DNA from: Neoceratodus forsteri
Lineage: Eukaryota; Chordata; Ceratodontiformes; Ceratodontidae
Direction of reading: 5' to 3'
NCBI GenBank assembly: GCA_016271365.2
Contig: CM057456.1
Span: forward strand, 886,844,001-886,908,000
DNA: 64,000 bases
Shown here: in pieces, positions 55,606 to 64,000 of the stretch
Numbering within the stretch: position 1 is the stretch's first letter
Layout of the letters: each line of letters opens with the position of its first letter
Program-made: the position numbers and the translations under genes
Notes under the pieces: generated by a model
The model's input: only the letters and a program-made list of their open reading frames with translations
Told to the model about the DNA's origin: nothing
Databases searched by the model: none

Positions 55606-56350
55606 CAATAAGGCTCCAAGAGGTTCTAGATTGCATATCAAATTGGGCTGTTAAATGGGAAATGCGATTCAGCCATGAAAAATGTGTAACGTAATACACC
55701 TGGGGAACAAAAAATAAGCAACTTCAAAAGTCTCCAAACAGGAAAACTATTGAATCTAAAGCAGAAAAAGATACTGGGGGTAGTGACAGATGGTCTGAGT
55801 AGCACCAAGCAGATTAATGAATCTATAACCAAAGCTAATAAAGTGGGATGGGCAATTCAGAGAAATATAAAATCAAGAGATAATTGCATAGTTACTCTGT
55901 TATGTCGTGCCTACATACACCCACACTTGGATTATGCTTCCCAATTTTGGTGCTCTTATAAGAAAAATATATTTCCCAGACTGAAAAGTTACAGTGAAAG
56001 ATTATTAAGCAAATTAGAGCCTTGGAAGATGTGATTTATCAGGATAGACTAAGTGAATTAAAACTGATGAAATTGCATACAAGAAGAATTAGAGGGGACT
56101 TACTTCTTATGTTTGACATTTTTAATGATCCATACCTAACAAGTGAGTTAGGACTTGAATTCAAACAAATAAACATTACTAGAGGTCACCCATTACAAAT
56201 ATCAACACAAAGGTTCCGAACATGAAACAAAGGAAACATTTCTTTTCTCAAAGAATAGTGAATCCTTGGAATGTGCTTCTTGTAGATATTGTTGTCAGTA
56301 GATCTAAATCAGAAACAAAAACTCGACAACTATATATTACTGGATGACAA
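55606..56350 (+). mobile_element. CR1-type LINE, fragment 5 of 5 (RT end and 3' part)
   Basis: It reads KKILGVVTDGLSSTKQINES and YIHPHLDYASQFWCSYKKN (55750-56000), then RLSELKLMKLHTRRIRGDLLLMFDI (about 56040-56120). These are the CR1 C-terminal blocks. Closing residues with a KKHFFSQRIVNPWNVLL-like pattern lie near 56230-56285. The tail could not be placed exactly. Confidence 0.84.
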
Positions 56351-56449
56351 TATCTACTTTATAAGTAATTAGGAAGGAGCAGTTTGGGGCAAATGCCTCC
56401 TTGCTCCATTTGAATCTTAGTATGAAGCTTAGTAAATAGTGTTGTGAGT

Positions 56450-56717
56450 TGAATATCATGGATTTCTATCTGCAGACAGAAGCAAGTGTGTATGTCTTGC
56501 AGTGTGCATGCAGCAGATACAAATCCACAAAGGTAGCACATCAGTTCTACTGCATTTGTGTCATCTGGAAACAGTTGTACAGTATGTTGTTTGTCTTTGC
56601 TGATGATGGCTTTCTAGGGTTGCTTGTGTTTCCTTGTTCTTTTACTGCTTGGTGGTGGTGGGGATTTAGGGTTGGAATCCCGAATGCCACATTTCCCTAC
56701 TGTTGTGGTGTTAAGTT
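56450..56717 (-). repeat. Dispersed repeat related in inverted orientation to 28570-28870
   Basis: ATGTGGCATTGGGATTTCC at about 28653 is mirrored by GGAATCCCGAATGCCACAT near 56676. GTGCTACCTTTGTGGAT near 28800 is mirrored by ATCCACAAAGGTAGCAC near 56523. Order and spacing are conserved over about 200 bp. The class is unknown. Confidence 0.68.
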
Positions 56718-56727
56718 GAACCCTAAA

Positions 56728-56978
56728 TAGAGATGCAATGAAATTTAATTTCACCGGTGAAATTCTGGCTAAATCAGGAATTTTGCTATGTGAAATATTT
56801 TGCTAAATGCGCGCATTCTGCAAAATATTTTGTGGGTGTGAAATGTGGGATTTCGCCAGTGAAATTCTGCATTTCAGTAGTGGAATTTTCCATTTCACAC
56901 CTGCAAAATATTTTGTGATATGCGCAAATTTCGCAAAATATTTCACAGAACAAAATTTGTGGATTTCACCCATCTCTA
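56728..56978. mobile_element. hAT-type MITE, 251 bp
   Basis: The ends TAGAGATG and CATCTCTA are inverted repeats, and inner arms with GTGAAATATTTTGC and CAAAATATTTTG pair. ACCCTAAA (56720-56727) and ATCCTAAA (56979-56986) form an 8-bp target duplication with one mismatch, the hAT length. It has no coding capacity. Confidence 0.82.
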
Positions 56979-57065
56979 ATCCTAAAGGGTGCATTTACCC
57001 TTTTTGCAATGAATATATACTTATCTCCCTCTCTGTCTCTCTCTCTCTTGATATATATACATATA

Positions 57066-57210
57066 CAGTGAAGCCCACCAGGATGAAGTGCAGCACTGTA
57101 GAATTCTGCAGTAGGGTTACTGCAGTAAACAATGTAATTTCAATGGGAGTTAATCCTTTTCGTCATGCAGTAAACCTGTGATACTGCACTTCATCCTGGG
57201 GGCTTCACTG
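57066..57210. mobile_element. Mariner/Tc1-type MITE, 145 bp
   Basis: TA flanks both sides (57064-57065 and 57211-57212). The ends CAGTGAAGCCC...AGGATGAAGTGCAG are inverted at the right. It shares its centre with the element at 55322. Confidence 0.87.
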
Positions 57211-57218
57211 TATGTATG

Positions 57219-57302
<84 letters not shown>

Positions 57303-57330
57303 GTATGTGTGTATATATATATATATATAT
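57211..57330. repeat. (TA)n/(TATG)n microsatellite
   Basis: About 120 bp of mostly TA units starts exactly at the right end of the MITE. Expansion may have begun from its TA target. Confidence 0.96.
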
Positions 57331-57678
57331 AGGTAAAAATTCAGTTTAATGCATTAGTTAGGGTTGTTCCACTGCGACAAAAGTGAGGAAATTCAGTGTT
57401 AGGGTGAAAGCCTCTGACCCCCAGCCACCCCCCAACTGACATCGGAGTGCATGTTGCGGTTGTCGGCCCTAACTCTCACCCCATCAAATGTGTGAAGAAG
57501 CAGAGGTATAGGAGAATGGGGTGAGAGTTAGGACCGACGACTCCAATGCGCACCCAGATACCAGTTGGGGAGTGGGCTGGGGGGACCCAAGGGGGGCTTT
57601 TAACCCTAACACCAAATTTCCTCACTTTTGTTGCTGTGGAACAACCCTAACCAATGCATTAAACGGAGTTTTTTGCCT
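57331..57678. mobile_element. Hairpin MITE, 348 bp
   Basis: AGGTAAAAATTCAGTTTAATGC and the inverted right end AGGCAAAAAACTCCGTTTAATGC are followed by long matched arms (GTTAGGGTTGTTCCAC, AAAAGTGAGGAAATT). The arms meet near CCCTAACTCTCACCCCAT / ATGGGGTGAGAGTTAGG with a loop of about 30 bases. The superfamily is not clear. Confidence 0.82.
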
Positions 57679-57769
57679 CAAATTTCCATTCTTTTTGAGA
57701 ATGATGACGAGAAATAGTGAATGTAATGTGGCTGCGGGAGCCGTGCTCCCACCGCGTGATGTCTTGTGA

Positions 57770-58605
57770 CATAGTAACAGGAACAGCAATACAAACAGAA
57801 GTGCAAACAGTGGCGCACATGGTAATGCAAATGTAAATGGTAAAGGAAACGTTAATAGAAACGCAAGTGCAAAGTGACACCGAAGCAAACAGTGATGCAA
57901 ACGGACATTGAAGCACGTACAAAAACGCAACTGGTAATGCGAGCAGTGATGGCAGCGATATTTTAAATGGAAATGTTAAGTGTCACAGCAAAAAGAATGT
58001 GAAAGGGAACAGAAATGCAAATGCAAGTGCACACGTAAATGCAAACCGTAATGCGCACAGGCATGGTACCGCAATTGTAAATGCAAATGGTACAGTTAAC
58101 ATGAAGAATAACGCCAAAGGAAAGAGAAATTGAAACAGGAACAGAAGCGCAAACGGAAACGCAACCAAAATCGCGCACGGGCACAGTACCACAATTGTAA
58201 ACGCAAATGGTTATGGTAACAGCAAAAATAACAGCAAAGGAAACAAAAGCCCAAAAGGAAATGCAAGCGCATATGGAAACGCAAACCATAATGTGCACGG
58301 GCACAGTAACGCAATTGCAAATGCAAATCGTAACAGTAACAGCAAGGAAGATGCAAAATGAAAGAGAAATGGAAACACAAACGAAGGGCTTCCGGAAACG
58401 CAAATGGCAATGTGCACGGTAATGCAAACAAAAATGCAAACAGAAACAGTAGTGGAAACGCAAATGGTAACAGTAATGAAAATGCAAGCGTGAATGACAA
58501 CGCAAAGGGTAACACACACAGTGGCGTACACGGGAACGGTAACGCAAACGGGGACATAAACGCAAGTGGAAACAGTAACTGTAACAGTAATGGAAGTGCA
58601 TACCC
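57770..58605 (+). repeat. Hexamer-based tandem array with 120-bp higher-order unit
   Basis: About 840 bp of 6-bp periodic sequence (types GGAAAC, GCAAAT, GGTAAC, GTAATG). Three successive stretches starting at about 58021, 58141 and 58261 repeat with a period of exactly 120 bp, seen as GCGCACAGGCATGGTACC, GCGCACGGGCACAGTACC and GTGCACGGGCACAGTAAC in the same register. The 6-bp period opens long frames on both strands (for example alternating X-N residues at 58358-58666, and 237 codons at 57963-58676 on the minus strand). These are consequences of the repeat, not genes. Confidence 0.86.
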
Positions 58606-58689
58606 TGTTTTTTCCAAACAGGTGCATACAGAAACACAGTGTGTACAAAGAATGTATGCATTGTAATGGGGATCAAAGCTTAAAACGAG

Positions 58690-59760
58690 CATTGGGAGTA
58701 CTTAATTGCTAATATCTCAGCAACCGCACAACGTAGAAAAAACATTTTAACTTCACAAAAATCTTGACTTTTCTGGCTAGATTTTTGGTAACAGCCCATA
58801 GGGCTATGTAACTCGCAACAAAAAATCTGTATCTCGCATCATTTTTGAGATACGAGCCCCGAAAGGCGCGGCATATGCCACCATGTTAGTCTATGGAAAA
58901 AAAATGCCAAATTTAGAGTACCGTAACATTGCAGCCATGCAGTATTTTTTCACCAAACCACCAAAAGGCACATCTGTGAGATGTTGGCTGCCTCCTCCCC
59001 AATTCAGCCCAAAAGACCAAACCATTTGTTTGCAGCAGGGTAGCAAAAAATTCCTGTCATTTTGGCCATAGCCTGAAAAGTAGTGTGGCAATTTGCGACA
59101 CATTTCGCAAAAGTTTGCAAAGTGTCATGCTTGCAACACTGCTTTGTGACACTACTGTTTCCATAAATTTGAAAAACATATTTCTGGGGGGTTTAACCCC
59201 AAAATAAAGACGTGGCTAGCATCCTCAGGGTTCGACTAGGTGAACATGAAAAGAATTGTGTCCCTAGAGGGTCCCAAATTTAAATGGCAAGCATTTTTCT
59301 GATCATCAACTGAAAACAAAATGGCGGATTTGCGACACTACTAGGGCCATTTGTGACACTAAAAAGTGCATTTGCGAAAGTGTTGAATATTTTGTTAACT
59401 TTTCTCATTGACTTATAATGGGAACTTGTTTTTTGAATAACTTTTGAACCATTCAATATATTTTCACGAAACCTTCAAAAGGCACATCGGGAACCCCGTC
59501 TGCACATTCCCTGAAGTTTTCAGACCAGTCGCACAAACCGTGCAGCCTGTAGGTGAGAGCAAAGAAATTGCAAAAAAGCATAATTGCGCAATTGGTTGCC
59601 GCTTAATAACTCCGCAGGCGTATATCCAACCGGTACAAAGCTTAGCAGATCCCAAGATCTACCATGCCCATTTCATGCATACCAAATTTCAGGCAAATCC
59701 GTTGAATGGTGGCAAAGTTATTAAGGTGCAAAATTTTACCCTTTAACCTTAAAAGTGCTA
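58690..59760. repeat. Unclassified repeat with two related modules
   Basis: A part near 58925-58985 (TATTTTTTCACCAAACCACC, AAAAGGCACATCTGTGAG) is echoed 520 bp later near 59445-59495 (ATATTTTCACGAAACCTTC, AAAAGGCACATCGGGAAC). Phrases such as ACCAAATTTCAGGCAAATCC occur in many dispersed non-coding repeats of vertebrates. Poorly conserved GCGACAC/GTGACAC motifs are frequent at 59080-59370. No protein domain is seen. Confidence 0.5.
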
Positions 59761-59895
59761 CTCAATCCCATTCATGGTAGCACTACCGGCTAGCCTATAA
59801 CATATATATTCATTGTATTCTTTGCAAAAACTACATTAATGCAGACATTAGGGTTGAAGTATACAAAGTGCACAAAGTAGGGAAATGAAAAAACA

Positions 59896-60153
59896 TTAGG
59901 ATTTGGGGTCTCCGGAGTCTTGGTGAATCAGTGGTGTGGTCTTCCTTGGGATTATCAACAAGGACCCTGGTTTTCCGTTTTTAATGGTAACACCGGTAAA
60001 AATCATGGAATCCTGCTTGGTTTGAGGATTTTGAATTCTTGTACCGGTGCCGCATAGAAATTGCATTTCACTGCACAGAATCCGTAAGATTTCAGCATCG
60101 TTTAAATTGTTTTTTCTCTTTCTATGCCTCCTTCTCACAGCATCAGTCTCCAC
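59896..60153 (-). CDS. Unrecognised small ORF, 85 codons
   Basis: A minus-strand frame begins METDAVRRRHRKRKNN. It has a basic N-terminus, a middle with NDAEILRILCSEM, and a C-terminus rich in Thr/Pro/Lys that ends in a clean stop. I do not recognise a family. It is the only frame in the last 15 kb that is neither in a tandem array nor in a known element type. It could be a host exon, a transposon piece or chance. Sequence upstream on the same strand does not extend it convincingly. Confidence 0.2.
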   Translation of the reverse strand: METDAVRRRHRKRKNNLNDAEILRILCSEMQFLCGTGTRIQNPQTKQDSMIFTGVTIKNGKPGSLLIIPRKTTPLIHQDSGDPKS

Positions 60154-60903
60154 TTTTCAGAGATCCCTTGGCTGGGTATCCCCTAGCTTCACCCCAGATA
60201 ATACTCGGGAGCTCCAGTGGGCCAACTCCATCCTGCCTGGGTTGCACCCACCAGGTTGGAAGGGAGGGGACCCCAGGTCACCCCTCCACAGTCCCTTAGT
60301 GTGTGTCAGACAGCCCAGTGGGTCCCTCCTGGATCCTGGTTATGAAGTCTGGGGCAGCTGGGTCCCTTCTACTGGGTCCCTTCTACCAGCTGCCAATGTG
60401 GGGTGATTGTTGCTGGATTTCTGGTCTCTGTTCCTAAGGGAGGATTTCTGGTCTCTGTTCCTGAGGACACCGGCACTCAAGGGGATCTGCTCCAGATCCT
60501 GGCTAGCGTCCTCTCCTCCCAATTGCTCTGCAGCCCCATTGCACCACCACCCATGGTCACCCAGGTGGCGGTAAAGCAGCGGGACCTGAAGCCCACCCTT
60601 CCCGGAGGAGGACAGCAGCCCCCCCAGGTGCTCGATCCTACTCCCCTGGCCAGACCTCTAGCAACTCAAGTTCGCTTCTGACCCTGAGTCACTGGCATTT
60701 CCAGCAGTAGCACTACTGCAGGCTATTTACAGTGCTCTGTCAACTATTCACCCACTTTGGTGTAAGAAAAAATAAGCAGATGGAGTGGCAAATAATTCAG
60801 TTTTAGTAAAATATTGTAAAGTGTTTAATGTTCATAATTTGCACTGTAGGTACTGTGCACTATTATTGAAATCATATATTAAAACATATAGGGGTGATGT
60901 TAT
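60154..60903. other. Unassigned sequence with short direct duplications
   Basis: A G/C-rich part (60180-60680) contains CTGGGTCCCTTCTA twice (60358-60390) and GGATTTCTGGTCTCTGTTCCT twice (about 60415-60465). I see no coding signature. It may be a SINE body like those at 25431-32567, but no head or B box is visible. Confidence 0.4.
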
Positions 60904-61097
60904 GGCTGGCAGTATAGCCTAGTGGTTAGAGTAACAAACAGTGATTGAACTGGGTATATCCAGCAGATTTGGGTTTGATTCCCAGCACCTCCACTTGCAT
61001 ACTGTGTGATTCCGAACAAGTCACTTAACCTCTCCAGTGCTCCTGGGTTACCCCTGAAAACAGGCCTAGCGGGCCTTACCTGGTTTACAAAGAATAT
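60904..61097 (+). mobile_element. CORE-SINE (MIR-related), tRNA head
   Basis: The A-box-like TAGCCTAGTGGTTAGAG (60917-60933) and B-box-like GGGTTTGATTCCC (60970-60982) have Pol III promoter spacing. The core CTGTGTGATTCCGAACAAG then TCACTTAACCTCTCCAGTG matches the conserved core of MIR/CORE-SINEs (TGTGTGACC..GGGCAAGTCACTTAACCTCT). It ends A-rich near 61090. No target duplication was found. Confidence 0.85.
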
Positions 61098-61479
61098 AAA
61101 AAAAAACACCAGTATATGTTTACTACATCATACAGTTGTCAGTAGAGTTTTACTCGGGCTGCAATGATTTTGTATAGATAAAGATAAATGTTTATGATAA
61201 AAGATAAAAGATACAGTTTATGTATTTTATAAGCCTGCTTTTAGACTTTAGTCAGGTTTTTATTATATTCTTTGCATGTGAGCATCTAGGTCGTAGATTG
61301 CTACGACCATGATCACTGTTCACGCGTTCATTCACATATCTGGTCCTGTGTAGTACAGTATGGTCTGCAAGCCCATTGGTCCACACTGTGGACCAATAGG
61401 CATACAGATCATACTGTACGCTGTCATTCGGCAGGTGGTCGGGTGGTATGCAGGTGGGGTGCTGCAGCCCGCTGATGAC
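61098..61479. other. Unassigned sequence with a 63-bp hairpin
   Basis: It is A/T-rich to about 61260. A hairpin at 61357-61419 pairs ACAGTATGGTCTG with CAGATCATACTGT and CCATTGGTCCAC with GTGGACCAATAGG. The hairpin may be the left end of the Harbinger-like element that follows. Confidence 0.5.
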
Positions 61480-62131
61480 GGGGGATGCTGGGTGGCTGGG
61501 GGTCCTCTGTGGGAGGGTGGGGAGGGAGGTACCACTGGACCACCAGGCTACATGCTGCCATTCCAACAGCCCATGATCGTGCAGCGGGGGGACCGCTAGA
61601 CCACCAGGTAATGTTTTTTTAATACTGAAGCCTGCGATCGGGCAGCTGAGGGACTGCTAGACCACCATGCATTATTTATTTAATACAGGAGCCCGCGATC
61701 AGGCATATGGGGTGGGAGGGGGGTCCACTAGACTACCAGGGGGGTTGAGGTGCTTTTGGATGGTGTTCTTGCTGGGCAGGTGGCCACCCACGGCTAGCGG
61801 CTGTTGTGTTGCACCTTGCAATACAGCTGCTCACCTGTGGGTGGCCAGCTTTTGAGCTTATATTTTACGGCTCAACTTTGAGCACCAGTGTGCGGCGCGT
61901 GTAAGGGTTGTGCCGCTACTCCCTATCCACACATCCGGGCTGAATATCAGGATGTGCCGCGCCATGCATGAGTGCGCCCCTCGCATCTACGCCTGTAGAT
62001 TACATTGTGCCCTGGGTGAATCGGGATTTGCTCTGCGCTGGCAGTCTTTTTCAATATCCCACCGGGGCGCAATGCGGGGTTGCGCCAGTGCAACTTAGTT
62101 GCACCAGGTGCAACCCCTTTGAATATCCCGG
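61480..62131. mobile_element. Harbinger-like hairpin element, fragment related to 33589-35228
   Basis: It has repeated CCACTAGACCACCAGG and GCCCGCGATCAGGC units. Then a TGTTGCACCTTGCAATACAGCTGCTCACCTGTGGGTGG block parallels 34930-34970, and the end GGTGCAACCCCTTTGAATAT matches GGTGCAACCCTTTTGAATAT at 35202-35221. Only the right half of the hairpin is represented. Similarity is moderate, so it is an older or different subfamily. Confidence 0.75.
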
Positions 62132-62847
62132 CCTGGGTGTAAAACAAGGAAGTGCCAGTGGGTCCTTTGTTAGGTGGTCACCTAACATTTCACATAGTCT
62201 GCCTATGCTTCTTCAAAGGTGCCTTCCCCTAAAGCAGATTGTCTTTTATAGAGCCATGAATTAAATCTGCAGCTGAAAAATCAAATGGCAGTCTCAATTA
62301 TTTGTTAAAGGGAACACAGTAACCTGACATAAAGTGCAATACACAAACATATATTAAGTGCAACAGTGCAAAAATATTGTGCAAAATATGCTTGAGCAAA
62401 GTGCTATAGCAAATACATAAAATCACAAGTTAAAAACAAGCTTCAGTAAACCAGCTCACATATGTACAATACATACATAATTCTGGTGACCGTTTTTTTC
62501 ACATAGGGAAACCGGGTTATAATTCTGTCATTGCAACCAGTTGGTTATAACGATGAACACATGCCCGGTTTCCCTAGTTTGGTGCATGTGCCAAACATGA
62601 TCTTCCACTTCTCTGCCCTGTTCCCCACTGTCCCCGCTCCTCAGCGCCACTTGCAAACTTCCCCAATGGAAGAAGTCGGCAGTAAGTTCTCTCTCTTTTT
62701 GTTTTGAAAAAAAAAAAGTTATTGCTGGGCACAGAAACTTTCTGTAATGGGACTGCAATAAAAAAAAAATTGCTTCTGTTTAGAGTTGCCACAGACTGCA
62801 CTAAAAACCCCAACAGTCCGCGGCTCGACTCGTGAGACAAATACATT
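62132..62847. other. Unassigned A/T-rich sequence with a terminal-repeat-like hairpin
   Basis: TAGGGAAACCGGG (62505-62517) and CCCGGTTTCCCTA (62563-62576) form an inverted repeat around TTATAA...GTTATAACG. It may be a small MITE or the two ends of a deleted one. I see nothing else. Confidence 0.4.
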
Positions 62848-62849
62848 TA

Positions 62850-64000
<1,151 letters not shown>

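Noticed and set aside
57963..58676. 237-codon minus-strand frame and other long frames in this region
   Set aside because: They follow from the 6-bp periodic array, which keeps several frames open on both strands. The peptides are simple periodic strings without a domain.
60120..60150. Splice-acceptor-like tract (TTTCTCTTTCTATGCC...TCACAG) starting a host exon
   Set aside because: The downstream frame has no domain and contains tandem duplications. One pyrimidine tract is weak evidence.

Overview
This 64 kb window looks like intergenic DNA from a large, transposon-rich vertebrate genome. The evidence is the mix of element types: Tx1-like L1, CR1/L2-type LINEs, a tRNA-derived SINE family, a CORE-SINE, two Ty3/Gypsy LTR elements, and hAT-, Kolobok-, Harbinger- and Tc1/mariner-type DNA elements. 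There is no operon structure, no intact host gene that I can defend, and no tRNA, rRNA or CRISPR. The combination fits an amphibian (perhaps a caecilian) or another non-mammalian tetrapod with a big genome. That taxon guess is weak and rests on repeat style only.

Layout. 1-1222 is the 3' part of an L1-derived element carrying ORF1 but no ORF2. 1273-11165 is a complete but decayed minus-strand Gypsy element with unusually long (about 2.4 kb) LTRs, each containing an 84-bp minisatellite, flanked by a 4-bp target duplication. 11230-13040 is a 5'-truncated L1 with a perfect 18-bp target duplication. 13691-15300 holds another L1 3' part, 15320-17731 a CR1/L2-type LINE, 18150-19600 a second ORF1-only L1 derivative, and 19780-21560 further L1 pieces. 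22261-29160 carries small DNA elements (a palindrome, a TTAA-flanked Kolobok-like MITE, a 1.4-kb foldback), a SINE and tandem repeats. 29465-33142 is a CR1-type LINE with an esterase ORF1, interrupted by two SINEs. 33143-41563 is a second Gypsy element in which integrase precedes reverse transcriptase and Gag carries a SCAN-like capsid segment. This is the Gmr1 type. Its 5' LTR is split by a 1.64-kb hairpin transposon.

41684-43075 is a TTAA-flanked inverted-repeat element. 43080-47893 is an L2-type LINE with a degenerate 2A-like motif ahead of its endonuclease. 48080-56350 is one CR1-type LINE cut into five pieces by later insertions. 56450-59760 contains several MITEs, a long TA tract, a 6-bp-periodic array with a 120-bp higher-order unit, and an unclassified repeat. 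60904-61097 is a CORE-SINE, 61480-62131 a second hairpin-element fragment, and 62850-64000 a Tc1-like transposon whose minus-strand transposase runs off the window.

These parts do not work together as a pathway. The value of the window is its stratigraphy: clear target duplications and nested interruptions allow relative dating of many insertions. All retroelement reading frames seen here carry stops or frameshifts, so none appears autonomous today. The findings most worth following are the Gmr1-type element with its SCAN-like Gag, the two ORF1-only (HAL1-like) L1 derivatives, the 2A-like LINE, the SINE family with a shared head but unlike bodies, and the two kilobase-scale hairpin transposons.
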